A stretch of DNA of 64,000 nucleotides from the NCBI GenBank assembly GCA_017398765.1, contig JAFQEY010000035.1, positions 18,477 to 82,476 on the forward strand. The letters run 5' to 3'. Source of the DNA: Akkermansia sp. GTDB taxonomy: Bacteria > Verrucomicrobiota > Verrucomicrobiia > Verrucomicrobiales > Akkermansiaceae. The position numbers and the translations under genes are program-made. Each line of letters starts with the position of its first letter. The stretch's first letter is position 1. Below are positions 15,505 through 25,320 of the stretch, piece by piece. Under the pieces are notes generated by a model that was not told where the DNA came from, ran no database searches, and saw only the letters and a list, made by a program, of their open reading frames with translations.

Positions 15505-16749
15505 ATGAAGACAACAAAGATTTTACAAGTGCCTGATACATCAGCCACAGCGGTGGACTATCTGAAGAACGATGCCGAAGACCAGGGCGAGCTGGTGTCC
15601 CTGAACATGGGACCCTCCCACCCTGCCACACACGGCGTTCTTCGCTTAAAGTTAGTGATTGACGGTGAGGAGATTGTATCCTGCGACCCCGTTATTGGCT
15701 ACCTGCACCGCGGCATGGAAAAGATTGCGGAGAACTGCCATTACAACCAGTTTGTGACCTACACGGACCGCATGGACTATCTGGCACCGATGAGCAACAA
15801 CATCGCCTATGCCTGCGCGGTGGAGAAGCTGATGGGCTGGGAGCTACCGGAACGCGGTCAGGCCATCCGCGTGCTGTGCTGTGAGCTTTCCCGCATCTCC
15901 TCCTGCTTCCTGGGCACGGGCGTGTATGCCATGGACACCGGCGCCATGACCGCTTTCCTGTATGCATTCGAGGAGAAGGAGCGCGTCCACAACATCTATG
16001 AGCAGATCTGCGGCGCCCGCTTCACCTCCAGTTACACCCGCATCGGCGGCATGACCCGTGATTTGCCGAAGGGAATCGAGAAACAGATTCTTGCTTTCTG
16101 CGACAGTGCCCTGCGCACCGTGGATGAGATGGAAAAACTGCTGCTGCACAATAAGGTATTCATCGACCGTCTGGTCGGCGTGGGTGTCATCACCAAGGAG
16201 ATGGCCCTGCAGAACGGCATGACCGGCAACAACCTGCGCGCCAGCGGCATCCGGCGCGACCTGCGCAAAACCAACCCCTATCTGGGCTACGAGCAGTATG
16301 AATTCGACATCCCCGTAGCGGAGGAGGGCGACTGCTACGCCCGCTTCCAGGTGCGCATGGAAGAAATCCGCCAGTCCGTCCGCATCATCCGCCAGGTACT
16401 GGCCAAGATGCCCGGCGGTCCCATCTGGGTGCAGAACGACAAGGGCATCCTGCCCAACAAACAGGCTGCCATGGAGGGCATAGAGGAACTCATCCGCCAG
16501 TTCATGGTCAGCACAGAGTGCGTGAACGCCCCGGTCGGTCAGGTCTACTTTGCCGCAGAAAACCCGAAGGGCGAGCTGGGCTTCTTCCTGGATTCCAAGG
16601 GCGGCGGCATAGCCAACCGCCTGAAGATGCGCAGCCCCTCCTACTGCACTCTTTCCATCCTGCCGGAGCTGCTGCCGGGTCACCTGGTCAGTGACGTACC
16701 CGCCATTCTGGGTTCCTTCGACTTCGTGCAGGGCGAATGCGACCGCTAA
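15505..16749 (+). CDS. nuoD: NADH-quinone oxidoreductase subunit D
   Basis: 414 aa, the usual length for a free-standing NuoD (49-kDa subunit). It carries the quinone-site segment [10 protein letters not shown] (about 35-44), [19 protein letters not shown] and [10 protein letters not shown], and ends in the family signature DFVQGECDR. It helps form the quinone-binding cavity with NuoB and NuoH in the peripheral arm of complex I. It is the first gene of an eleven-gene plus-strand operon. The genes normally preceding it, nuoA, nuoB and nuoC, are absent here: the next gene upstream is on the opposite strand. Confidence 0.97.
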   Translation: MKTTKILQVPDTSATAVDYLKNDAEDQGELVSLNMGPSHPATHGVLRLKLVIDGEEIVSCDPVIGYLHRGMEKIAENCHYNQFVTYTDRMDYLAPMSNNIAYACAVEKLMGWELPERGQAIRVLCCELSRISSCFLGTGVYAMDTGAMTAFLYAFEEKERVHNIYEQICGARFTSSYTRIGGMTRDLPKGIEKQILAFCDSALRTVDEMEKLLLHNKVFIDRLVGVGVITKEMALQNGMTGNNLRASGIRRDLRKTNPYLGYEQYEFDIPVAEEGDCYARFQVRMEEIRQSVRIIRQVLAKMPGGPIWVQNDKGILPNKQAAMEGIEELIRQFMVSTECVNAPVGQVYFAAENPKGELGFFLDSKGGGIANRLKMRSPSYCTLSILPELLPGHLVSDVPAILGSFDFVQGECDR

Positions 16750-16782
16750 CCACCTTTCAAAGACAAACACTTCTGAACACAC

Positions 16783-17364
16783 ATGTCTGAACAACCCAAT
16801 GCGATTGATGCCCTGACGGCAGCCAAACCTTCTCCCGGTGAGAAGTACTTCCCCAAGTTTGCGGTAACGCCGGAGCTGACGGAGGAGGCAGCCAAGCTGG
16901 TGGCACTGTACCCGGAAGGCAAAGAGCAATCCGCCGTACTCCCCATCATCCACATGATTCAGGAAAAGCACGGCTACATCTGCCCGGAAGCCATGCCCTG
17001 GATTGCGGAAATGTGCAAGAGCACCCCCATCCATGTGGCGGGTGTGGTCACTTTCTACCCCGGCATCCACACGCACTGCCCCGGCAAGTACCACTTCCGC
17101 GTGTGCCGCACCATCGCCTGCTCCCTTTCCGGCGGCGAGGAGCTGATTCCCTACATCTGCGGCAAGATTGGAGTGGATCCCGCCTCCATCACCGATGAGC
17201 ACCCCATGGCAGTGAGCCCGGACGGTCTGTGGAGCATTGAGCCGGTAGAATGCCTTGCCAACTGCGGCTTTGGGCCCAATATCATGATTAACGATACACT
17301 GTATTCGCAGGTCACGCCGAAGATGATTGACAAGCTGATTAACGAATACAGCAAGAATGCCTAA
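16783..17364 (+). CDS. nuoE: NADH-quinone oxidoreductase subunit E
   Basis: 193 aa thioredoxin-like 2Fe-2S subunit of the NADH-input module. The four expected ligands are visible as C108-x4-C113 (CRTIAC) and C157-x3-C161 (CLANC). The preceding HMIQEKHGYICPEAMPWIAE is typical of the family. It follows nuoD by 33 bp and ends against nuoF. There is no Shine-Dalgarno before the ATG, as for most genes of the operon. Confidence 0.96.
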   Translation: MSEQPNAIDALTAAKPSPGEKYFPKFAVTPELTEEAAKLVALYPEGKEQSAVLPIIHMIQEKHGYICPEAMPWIAEMCKSTPIHVAGVVTFYPGIHTHCPGKYHFRVCRTIACSLSGGEELIPYICGKIGVDPASITDEHPMAVSPDGLWSIEPVECLANCGFGPNIMINDTLYSQVTPKMIDKLINEYSKNA

Positions 17365-17380
17365 CCCCCCTCTGCGAAAC

Positions 17381-18790
17381 ATGAGCGAAATCACCTATAT
17401 CCGCGGTCGCGAGCCGCACCCGCGTGAAACGCGCCGCATTTTCCGTAACATTGACCGCGAGGGATACAATCCCTCCATCAAATGTTTCATGGAGGACGGC
17501 GGTTACGAGACGCTGAAGAAGGCTATCAAGATGGAGCCTGCCGACGTCATCAATGAAGTGAAGAAGAGCGGACTGCGCGGACGCGGCGGTGCCGGCTTCC
17601 CCACCGGTGTGAAGTGGACCTTCATTCCCAAGGGCAACACCAAGCCCGTTTACCTGGTCTGCAACTGCGACGAATCCGAGCCCGGCACCTTCAAAGACCG
17701 CTTTGTAGTACACCAGGACCCGCACCAGCTGCTGGAGGGCATGATTATTGCCTGCTATGCCGTGCAGGCTCACTTTGGTGTCATCTACATGCGCGAGGAG
17801 TTCCCGGAGGCCGCTAAAATCATGCAAAACGCCATTGAGGAAGCCAAGAAAAAGAAATTCCTGGGCAAGAACATCCTCAAGAGCGGCTTTGACCTGGAAA
17901 TCATCGTCCACCGCGGAGCCGGGGCCTATATCTGCGGTGAAGAAACCGGTCTCATCAACTCCATTGAGGGACTGCGCCCCTATCCGCGCATCAAGCCGCC
18001 CTTCTTCCCCGCCGCCATCGGTCTGTATGGCTGCCCGACCATCGTGAACAACGTGGAATCTCTCTGCCAGGTGCGTCAGGTGCTCATGCGCGGAGCTGAA
18101 GCCTACGCCGCAGAGGGTGCGCAGCGTTCCCCCGGCACCCGAATCATCGGCGTGTCCGGCGATGTGAAGCGCCCGGGTTACTACGAAATCATTTCCGGCT
18201 CGCTGACCTACGGTGAGTTGCTCTACGACATCTGCGGCGGCCCGAAGCGAGGCCGCAAGTTCAAGGCCATCATCCCCGGTGGAGCCTCTGCCAAAGTGAT
18301 GCGCTGTGATGAGGTGCTCAAGGACCGCAACCCTGACGGCACCGTGCGCGAGATGAGCGTGTTTGATATCCCGCTGGATTTGGACTCCATCGCCAAGTTC
18401 GGTTCCATGAGCGGTTCCGGCGGCGTGATTGTGATGGATGATTCCCGCAGCATGCCCAAGATGCTCAACAACCTCAACCGCTTCTTTGCCTGGGAATCCT
18501 GCGGCCAGTGCTCCCCCTGCCGCGAGGGCAACCCGTGGATGCTCAAACTCTCCACCCGCATCTGTGAGGGTAAGGGCTCTCCTGAGGATGTCGATTTGCT
18601 CAAATCCGTGGCAGACAACATCTGCGGTCGCACCGTCTGTGCTTTCGGTGAGGCCTGCTCCTGGCCCACCCAGGCATTCACCACCAAGTTCCGGGAAGAG
18701 TTCCTGGCGCTCACCAAGCCCATCAACGCCCTCAAGGCACACTCTCCGGAGACAGCCGAGGCCCGCAAGTACCTGATTCGCGAAGACTAA
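17381..18790 (+). CDS. nuoF: NADH-quinone oxidoreductase subunit F
   Basis: 469 aa from MSEITYIRG; a start 24 nt earlier (17357) would overlap nuoE by 8 nt and is less likely given the spacing between the other nuo genes. It binds NADH and FMN: LRGRGGAGFPTGVKW is the glycine-rich nucleotide loop, and CNCDESEPGTFKDR belongs to the flavin site. The 4Fe-4S ligands are C374-x2-C377-x2-C380 (SCGQCSPC) and C420 (RTVC). It is the electron entry point of complex I, passing electrons through NuoE and NuoG. Confidence 0.96.
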   Translation: MSEITYIRGREPHPRETRRIFRNIDREGYNPSIKCFMEDGGYETLKKAIKMEPADVINEVKKSGLRGRGGAGFPTGVKWTFIPKGNTKPVYLVCNCDESEPGTFKDRFVVHQDPHQLLEGMIIACYAVQAHFGVIYMREEFPEAAKIMQNAIEEAKKKKFLGKNILKSGFDLEIIVHRGAGAYICGEETGLINSIEGLRPYPRIKPPFFPAAIGLYGCPTIVNNVESLCQVRQVLMRGAEAYAAEGAQRSPGTRIIGVSGDVKRPGYYEIISGSLTYGELLYDICGGPKRGRKFKAIIPGGASAKVMRCDEVLKDRNPDGTVREMSVFDIPLDLDSIAKFGSMSGSGGVIVMDDSRSMPKMLNNLNRFFAWESCGQCSPCREGNPWMLKLSTRICEGKGSPEDVDLLKSVADNICGRTVCAFGEACSWPTQAFTTKFREEFLALTKPINALKAHSPETAEARKYLIRED

Positions 18791-18807
18791 ACCTCTCTCT
18801 AAACTTC

Positions 18808-20541
18808 ATGAGCTCTATTCCCGCAATACTGCCGAAGGACGCCGCTGCCGCTGCCGGCAAGGTCAATGTCCAGATAAACGGCACCTGGTATCAATTCCCC
18901 AAGGGCACCCGTATCGTGGATGCCTGCAACTCCGTGGGTGCGCACGTGCCCACCTTCTGCTATCACCCGAAGCTCTCCGTGGTGGGTTCCTGCCGCATGT
19001 GCCTGGTGGAACAGGGCATGCCCCCCCGCCTGGCTCCCGGTGCCGCCCCTACCTATGATGAGAACGGCTACCAGCCCATCTCCTGGATGCCCCGCGCCGT
19101 CATCGCCTGCGCCAACACCGTGGCAGAGAACATGGGTATCCGCACCAACAGCAAGATGACCGAAGAGGCCCGCAAGGGCGTGCTGGAGTTCCTGCTGACC
19201 AACCACCCGCTGGACTGCCCCATCTGCGACCAGGCCGGTGAGTGCAAGCTCCAGGAATACACCGCCGACTACGGTCGCGGCACGCACCGCTTCACCGAAG
19301 CCAAGACCAAGAAGGGCAAGAACCTTCCCATCGGCCCGCGTGTGAATCTGGACCAGGAGCGCTGCGTACTCTGCCGCCGCTGCGTTCGCTTCATGAAAGA
19401 AATCGTGGGCGAGGAAGTGTTGGGGGTCGTGAACCGCGGCACCCACAACGCCATCTCCTGCTACCCCGGCACCACACTGGACAGCAATTACTCCATGAAC
19501 ACCGTGGACCTCTGCCCCGTGGGTGCGCTCACCAGCAAGGATTTCCGCTTCCAGATGCGCGTCTGGTTCCTGAAGAGCACGCCTACCATCGACGTGAACT
19601 GCGGCACCGGCACCAACATCAACATCTGGACCCGCGAGAGCAAGGTATACCGCATCACCCCGCGCCAGAATGACGAGGTGAACAGCTGCTGGATGCCGGA
19701 CAGCCACCGCCTTAACTACAAATACATCAACGCTCCCGAGCGTCTGCTCACTCCGCTGGTCAAGACCGATGCCAAGGCACCGCAGCGTCCCACCACCTGG
19801 GACTCTGCCCTCAACCTCGTGGTCGAGCAGCTGCACAAGTGCGCCCCCACAGAAACCGCCATCGTGGCATCCGCCCGCATGACCAATGAGGAGCTCTACA
19901 TGGTGCGCGCCCTGGCTCGTCAGCTCGGCATCACGAAGCTCGACATCGTTTCCCGCAAAGGAACGGGCGACAACATGCTGGTGAGCGAAGACCGCAACCC
20001 GAACACCAACGGCGTGAAGATGATTCTGGGCAAGACCGGCACCGGTCTGAACGCCATCCGCCGCGGCGTGCGCAACGGCACCGTCCGTTTCGTCATTGCT
20101 CTGGGAGAAGACCTGACCTCCCCGGAAGCCGGCTTCACCAAGGAGGATTTGGAAGGACTGGACTACCTGCTCACCATCCACCACAGCGAAAACGAAACCA
20201 CCCGCATGTCCGACGTGGTGCTGCCCGGTGTGACCTTTGCAGAGAAATACGGCACCATGATTAACGTGGCAGGCCGTATCCAGCGTCTGAACAAAGCCAT
20301 CGAACCGCTGGGCGAGTCCCGCTCCGACTGGGCCATCTTCCGCGATGTGTCCGAGCGTCTGGGCTGCGACTGCGTGAAAGTCATTGCCTGCCCCACACCG
20401 ATGATGGTGCTGGAGGAAATGGCACAGGAGTTCGAGCCGATGAAGGGTCTCACCTGGGGCAACATCGGCAATGAGGGCAAGGTGATACTCAACACGGGCG
20501 TGACCATCCCCCTCATCGAACGCGAAAAAGCCAAGAAATAA
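18808..20541 (+). CDS. nuoG: NADH-quinone oxidoreductase subunit G
   Basis: 577 aa, shorter than E. coli NuoG (about 900) because the molybdopterin-type C-terminal domain is reduced. Iron-sulfur motifs are intact: an N-terminal 2Fe-2S ferredoxin domain (FCYHPKLSVVGSCRMC), the His-containing 4Fe-4S site HPLDCPICDQAGEC and the site CVLCRRC with the later CPVGAL. It carries most clusters of the peripheral arm between NuoF and NuoI. Located 17 bp after nuoF. Confidence 0.95.
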   Translation: MSSIPAILPKDAAAAAGKVNVQINGTWYQFPKGTRIVDACNSVGAHVPTFCYHPKLSVVGSCRMCLVEQGMPPRLAPGAAPTYDENGYQPISWMPRAVIACANTVAENMGIRTNSKMTEEARKGVLEFLLTNHPLDCPICDQAGECKLQEYTADYGRGTHRFTEAKTKKGKNLPIGPRVNLDQERCVLCRRCVRFMKEIVGEEVLGVVNRGTHNAISCYPGTTLDSNYSMNTVDLCPVGALTSKDFRFQMRVWFLKSTPTIDVNCGTGTNINIWTRESKVYRITPRQNDEVNSCWMPDSHRLNYKYINAPERLLTPLVKTDAKAPQRPTTWDSALNLVVEQLHKCAPTETAIVASARMTNEELYMVRALARQLGITKLDIVSRKGTGDNMLVSEDRNPNTNGVKMILGKTGTGLNAIRRGVRNGTVRFVIALGEDLTSPEAGFTKEDLEGLDYLLTIHHSENETTRMSDVVLPGVTFAEKYGTMINVAGRIQRLNKAIEPLGESRSDWAIFRDVSERLGCDCVKVIACPTPMMVLEEMAQEFEPMKGLTWGNIGNEGKVILNTGVTIPLIEREKAKK

Positions 20542-20572
20542 CGAATCAACACCAACGTAACATAAACCTGAT

Positions 20573-21838
20573 ATGATGGACGCTATCTTAAATTGGTGCG
20601 ACAACCTGCTGGAAAACGACATCTGGTTCTACCTGATTACCACGGTAATCAAGTTGGTGCTGATGTTTGCCGTGATTCTGGCATTTGTTGTCCTTTCCGT
20701 GTGGATTGAGCGCCGCGTAGCCGGCTGGATTCAGGATCGCCCCGGTCCCAACCGCGCCGGCATTCCGCTGACGCTCTTCAAACGCTACGGCAGCAAGGAG
20801 AAGCAGCCGCTCAAGAACGTGCTGCACTACTTCGGCATTCCGGAGACCTGCTGGATTGCCAAACTCTGCACCTGGCTGAAGCTCGACCGCGACATCCCGA
20901 CTTTCGGTCTGATGCAGCCCTGTCTGGACGGCGGCAAGCTCTTCCTCAAGCAGGAAAACACCCCCTCCTACGTGCGTAAAATCTATTTCATCATCGCTCC
21001 CATGCTGGTGCTGGGGCCGCCCATGGTGGCAGCAGCGGTGGTGCCTTTCGCCTCCTCTGCCTCCACCTGCTGGGGTGATATCAACATGGTGGTGGCCAAC
21101 ATCGGCATCGGCCCGCTGTGGATTTTTGCCATCTCCGGGCTCTCCGTCTACGGTATCACCATGGCCGGCTGGTCCTCCAACTCCAAGTTCCCCTTCCTGG
21201 GAGGTCTGCGCGCCACGGCTCAGCTCATCTCCTATGAGGTGGCCATGGGGCTTTCCATCATCCCGCTGCTGATGATGTTCGGTACGCTCAACATGCAGGA
21301 CATCGTGAGCAACCAGGCCGCCAACGGCTGGACACTGCTGCCGCTGTGGGGTGAGGGTCTGAGCCTCCAGCGCTGGGCGCTCATGGTCCCCATGGTGCTC
21401 AGCTTCATCATCTTCGTGACCTGCGTCTTTGCAGAGGCCAACCGTACGCCCTTCGATATGGCGGAGTGTGAAACCGACCTGGTGGGCGGTTACCACACGG
21501 AATACTCCTCCATGAAGTTTGCCTCATTCTTCATGGGAGAATACGCCGCCATGGTCATCGGCTCCGCACTGGTGGTCACGCTCTTCCTGGGTGGCTGGTC
21601 CATCGGCTTCGGCGCGGATGAAGCACTCCACGCCTGGTGCGACTGGGTGGCCGTCATCTGCCAGTTCCTCATGTTCATCATCAAGCTGCTGGCTTTCATC
21701 TTCTTCTTCGTGTGGGTGCGCTGGACACTGCCGCGCTTCCGCTGGGACCAGGTAATGAAGCTGGGTTGGCTCGTCTTCCTGGAGCTGGCAGTAGCCAACA
21801 TCTTCCTGACCGCCGCCATTCTGTATTTCATCAAGTAA
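20573..21838 (+). CDS. nuoH: NADH-quinone oxidoreductase subunit H
   Basis: 421 aa, against about 325 in E. coli. It is a polytopic membrane subunit that joins the membrane arm to the quinone site. Conserved segments are VWIERRVAGWIQDRPGPNRAG, AQLISYEVAMG and FVTCVFAEANRTPFDMAECE. About 45 extra residues (IPLTLFKRYGSKEKQPL through WLKLDRDIPTFG) are inserted between the DRPGPNRAG loop and QPCLDGGKLFLKQEN, close to where quinone enters. Either of two consecutive ATGs could be the start. Confidence 0.95.
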   Translation: MMDAILNWCDNLLENDIWFYLITTVIKLVLMFAVILAFVVLSVWIERRVAGWIQDRPGPNRAGIPLTLFKRYGSKEKQPLKNVLHYFGIPETCWIAKLCTWLKLDRDIPTFGLMQPCLDGGKLFLKQENTPSYVRKIYFIIAPMLVLGPPMVAAAVVPFASSASTCWGDINMVVANIGIGPLWIFAISGLSVYGITMAGWSSNSKFPFLGGLRATAQLISYEVAMGLSIIPLLMMFGTLNMQDIVSNQAANGWTLLPLWGEGLSLQRWALMVPMVLSFIIFVTCVFAEANRTPFDMAECETDLVGGYHTEYSSMKFASFFMGEYAAMVIGSALVVTLFLGGWSIGFGADEALHAWCDWVAVICQFLMFIIKLLAFIFFFVWVRWTLPRFRWDQVMKLGWLVFLELAVANIFLTAAILYFIK

Positions 21839-21853
21839 CCCTTTACACTCATC

Positions 21854-22420
21854 ATGTCTTACATCAAAATCAAACGGCCCAAGTTCTCCATCCTGGACAA
21901 GGTCTACGTGGTGGAGCTCGTGAAGGGGCTCTGCATCACCTTCAAGCACCTGGTGCTTTCCCTGCTGGGCAAAACACCCGCCAAAAAGGAATTCAACGGC
22001 AAAGGCGTGGGTGCCTGCATGCCCTTCCCCGAACAACGCTGGGATGACCGCCTGCCGGAATACTACCGCGGTGCCCCCACCCTGGTGCGCGGCGAGGACG
22101 GACGCGAGCGCTGCGTCTCCTGCCAGCTCTGCGAGTTCATCTGCCCGGCACGCGCCATCACCGTGACCCCCGGTGAGGTATCCCCGGACAGTGGCTGTCA
22201 GAAACAGGAAAAAGCCCCCAAGGAGTTCGAGATTGACATGCTGCGCTGCATCTACTGCGGCATGTGCCAGGAAGTCTGCCCGGAGCAGGCCATCTTCCTC
22301 TCCAAGGAATACCTCATCACCATGACCGATCGCAAGAACGCCGTCCGCAACAAGGAGACGCTCTACCGCCTGGGCGGCACGCGCAAGGGTCTGGTCAACA
22401 AGTGGAACCAATACAAATAA
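21854..22420 (+). CDS. nuoI: NADH-quinone oxidoreductase subunit I
   Basis: 188 aa with two 4Fe-4S ferredoxin motifs, CVSCQLCEFICP and CIYCGMCQEVCP, which carry clusters N6a and N6b and hand electrons to the terminal cluster in NuoB. An N-terminal amphipathic stretch (VVELVKGLCITFKHLVLSLL) fits its membrane-proximal position. About 15 bp after nuoH and 9 bp before nuoJ. Confidence 0.96.
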   Translation: MSYIKIKRPKFSILDKVYVVELVKGLCITFKHLVLSLLGKTPAKKEFNGKGVGACMPFPEQRWDDRLPEYYRGAPTLVRGEDGRERCVSCQLCEFICPARAITVTPGEVSPDSGCQKQEKAPKEFEIDMLRCIYCGMCQEVCPEQAIFLSKEYLITMTDRKNAVRNKETLYRLGGTRKGLVNKWNQYK

Positions 22421-22429
22421 TATACCGCC

Positions 22430-23107
22430 ATGTTTGAATCCGCCATTTGTCAGATTATCTTTTACGTGTTTGCGGCACTGGCAGCTCTCTGCGCCATCGG
22501 CGTGGTTGCCTTCCGCAACCCCGTGGCTTCGGCCATGAACATGGCTCTGAGCTTCGGTTTCACCGCTGCCATCCTCTTCGGCATGGGAGCCCAGTTCCTG
22601 GGCATTGTGCAGCTCATCGTCTACGCCGGTGCCATCCTGGTGCTCTTCCTCTTCGTCGTGATGATGCTCGACGTGAAAGCAGAGGAGCACTCCGGGCTGA
22701 TGCCCATGGTGGTGGGCGTTGTGGTGGCCTCCATCTTTGCCGGCATCGTCACGCACGTTGCCCTGCACCTGCCGGGTGCTCAGGACGGAGCCTGCCCGGT
22801 CATCACCGCCTGTGAGAATATAGATGCGCTGGCCGTGACAGATACCCCCAAGGCAGAAACAGCCGCTCCGCAGCAGACCGGTTTCGGCGGCTCCCTGCCG
22901 CAGCTGGACAGCAAGGCCGCCAATCAGGCAGCCAATCCCGGCATGAGACCGGAGGCCGCAGCCGCAGCCACCGGTTACCCGGACGTGAAGCTGCTGGGCA
23001 AGACTCTGTTCACTCAGTATAACATCGCCTTTGTCATCCTGAGCTTTGCCCTGCTTTCCGGCACGGTGGGCGCTGTGGCTCTGGCCCGCAAGATTCGCAA
23101 AGACTAA
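22430..23107 (+). CDS. nuoJ: NADH-quinone oxidoreductase subunit J
   Basis: 225 aa membrane subunit. The conserved core is present: RNPVASAMNMALSFGFTAAI and QLIVYAGAILVLFLFVVMML. A hydrophilic stretch rich in Ala, Gln and Pro (about residues 140-185) lies between the fourth and last membrane helices. NuoJ contributes to the half-channel region of the membrane arm. The assignment rests on motif and operon position. Confidence 0.95.
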   Translation: MFESAICQIIFYVFAALAALCAIGVVAFRNPVASAMNMALSFGFTAAILFGMGAQFLGIVQLIVYAGAILVLFLFVVMMLDVKAEEHSGLMPMVVGVVVASIFAGIVTHVALHLPGAQDGACPVITACENIDALAVTDTPKAETAAPQQTGFGGSLPQLDSKAANQAANPGMRPEAAAAATGYPDVKLLGKTLFTQYNIAFVILSFALLSGTVGAVALARKIRKD

Positions 23108-23125
23108 CCCCTTTCACTCACACCC

Positions 23126-23446
23126 ATGACAATTCCGTTAGCACATTACCTGATTCTCTCAGGAATCCTGTTCTCCATCGGGCTGGCCGGGGTACTCATC
23201 CGCCGCAACATCCTCGTGGTGTTCATGTGTCTGGAGATGATGCTCAGCGCGGCCAATATCTCACTGGTGGCATTCTCTCGCGCCCAGGGTACAGCAGGTA
23301 TCCCGGTGTATGATGCCCAGGTTCTCTCCCTCTTCATCGTGGCCATTGCCGCGGCTGAGGTTTCCATCGGCCTGGCACTTATCGTAGCCATGTTCCGCGC
23401 CCGCCGCACGGTGGACAGCACCTCCCTCAACTCACTCAAAGACTAA
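23126..23446 (+). CDS. nuoK: NADH-quinone oxidoreductase subunit K
   Basis: 106 aa, three membrane helices, the normal size for NuoK. The helix FMCLEMMLSAANISLVAFSR holds the conserved membrane glutamate, and a second Glu follows in AAAEVSIGLALIVAMF. It is part of the proton-translocating E-channel between NuoH and the antiporter-like subunits. Confidence 0.96.
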   Translation: MTIPLAHYLILSGILFSIGLAGVLIRRNILVVFMCLEMMLSAANISLVAFSRAQGTAGIPVYDAQVLSLFIVAIAAAEVSIGLALIVAMFRARRTVDSTSLNSLKD

Positions 23447-23463
23447 CCCCACAGCATACAGAT

Positions 23464-25299
23464 ATGATACAGAATCTTCCCTGGCTCTTCCTCGTACTGC
23501 CGCTGCTGGTGGCAGCCATTGACTGGGTGATCTTCCACAAGTGCCCCAAGACGGCAGCCACGCTCTCCATCCTGTCCGCACTGGGCACCTTTGCCCTGTG
23601 TATCGCTTATCTCACGGGCTGGCAGACCGGCACAGCGGACATCTACACATGGATGCCCACCGGCAGCGCTGCCACATCGCTGCATCTGGGTCTGACCATG
23701 GATGAGCTTGCCATGCGCATGATGCTGGTAGTCACCGGTATCGGTCTGCTGGTGCACATCTTCTCCATCGGCTACATGAAGGGGGACAACTCCAACCTGA
23801 GCCGCTACTTTGCCGGGCTGAGCATCTTCATGTTCAGCATGAGCACCATCGTGCTGGCTGACAATCTGGCCATGACCTTCATCGGCTGGGAAATGGTAGG
23901 TTTCTCCTCCTACCTGCTCATTGGTCACTGGTTCCACAAGGCCAGTGCTGCAGATGCAGCCAAGAAAGCATTTATCACCAACCGCGTGGGTGACTTCGGC
24001 TTCCTGCTGGGCATCCTGCTCACCCTCGGTGTGTTCGGCACCCTCACCTTTGACAAAATGGGTACCGCCGCTGCCGGCGTGGCTCCCTGCCTGCTGACGG
24101 TGACCGTCATCTGCCTCTTCTGCGGAGCCATCGGTAAATCCGCCCAGTTCCCGCTGCATGTGTGGCTGCCGGATGCCATGGAGGGTCCGACCCCCGTTTC
24201 CGCCCTCATCCACGCGGCAACCATGGTGGCAGCCGGTGTGTACATGATGGTGCGTCTGCAAATCAGCATGGGTACGGAAGTCTTCACGGAGACCGCCCGC
24301 ATGGTTATTGCCACCGTGGGTGCCATCACCGCCGTAATGGCGGCCATCATCGCCACCCAGCAGGATGACATCAAGCGCGTGCTGGCCTACTCCACCCTGT
24401 CTCAGCTGGGCTACATGGTCATGGCCGTGGGTCTGCTGGCAGGAGAAGCCGCCATGTTCCACCTGTACACGCACGCCTGGTTCAAGGCTCTGCTCTTCCT
24501 GGGAGCCGGTGCCGTCATCGTCTGCTGCCACCACGAGCAGGACATCTGGAAGATGGGCGGTCTGGCACGCCGCATGCCGGTAACCGTTCTCTGCTTCCTC
24601 ATGGGCACCTTCGCTCTCATCGCCGTACCGGGCTTCTCCGGCTTCTTCTCCAAGGAGGCGATACTGGATGCAGCCGTTGTCAAGCACCCCACCTTCTTCT
24701 GGATTGGGGTAGGTGTGGCCGTGCTTACCACCTTCTACATGACCCGCCTCTGCCTGGTGGCCTTCTTCGGTCCGGCACGCGCTCACGGTGCAGCGGAGGC
24801 ACGGGAGGCATCTCCCAGCATGCTGCTGCCTCTGCTGGCACTGGCCGTCATGGCTATCATCTCCGGCTACGGATTTGTGGCTGACTATCTGGTACCCGCT
24901 AAGGGCTTCCACGCCCACGGCTTCCACTTTGGCTTTACCTTCTACGTGAGCCTGGGAGCACTGGTGCTGGGTCTGCTTGCAGCCGTTGTCATCTACGGTT
25001 TCGGCAAGCGCAGTGCAGACCCGCTGAGCAACAACTTCATCTCCACCGCTCTCCGCAAGCGTCTCTACATTGATGCCATCTATGACAAGGGACTCGTCGG
25101 CGGCCTGCAGCAATGCGGGGCACACATCATCGAGTTCATCGACTCCGCCCTCATACGCGGTCTTCTGGTTCAGGGCTCAGCCTGGCTGGTAAGATGCATT
25201 GGGGTCCTGCTCAGCCGGATTCAGTGCGGCTCGCTGCGTGCCTACTCCTGCGTGGCAGGTCTGGGTCTGCTCATCATTATCGTTCTCATCGCCCTCTAA
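23464..25299 (+). CDS. nuoL: NADH-quinone oxidoreductase subunit L
   Basis: 611 aa antiporter-like, polytopic subunit at the distal end of the membrane arm. Typical segments are FIGWEMVGFSSYLLIGHW, KSAQFPLHVWLPDAMEGPTP, VSALIHAATMVAAGVYMM and QDDIKRVLAYSTLSQLGYM, which include the key Glu, Lys and His residues of the proton path. The long lateral helix is expected in the C-terminal third. Start 17 bp after nuoK. Confidence 0.97.
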   Translation: MIQNLPWLFLVLPLLVAAIDWVIFHKCPKTAATLSILSALGTFALCIAYLTGWQTGTADIYTWMPTGSAATSLHLGLTMDELAMRMMLVVTGIGLLVHIFSIGYMKGDNSNLSRYFAGLSIFMFSMSTIVLADNLAMTFIGWEMVGFSSYLLIGHWFHKASAADAAKKAFITNRVGDFGFLLGILLTLGVFGTLTFDKMGTAAAGVAPCLLTVTVICLFCGAIGKSAQFPLHVWLPDAMEGPTPVSALIHAATMVAAGVYMMVRLQISMGTEVFTETARMVIATVGAITAVMAAIIATQQDDIKRVLAYSTLSQLGYMVMAVGLLAGEAAMFHLYTHAWFKALLFLGAGAVIVCCHHEQDIWKMGGLARRMPVTVLCFLMGTFALIAVPGFSGFFSKEAILDAAVVKHPTFFWIGVGVAVLTTFYMTRLCLVAFFGPARAHGAAEAREASPSMLLPLLALAVMAIISGYGFVADYLVPAKGFHAHGFHFGFTFYVSLGALVLGLLAAVVIYGFGKRSADPLSNNFISTALRKRLYIDAIYDKGLVGGLQQCGAHIIEFIDSALIRGLLVQGSAWLVRCIGVLLSRIQCGSLRAYSCVAGLGLLIIIVLIAL

Positions 25300-25320
25300 C
25301 ACTAACCTGACATTACAATC

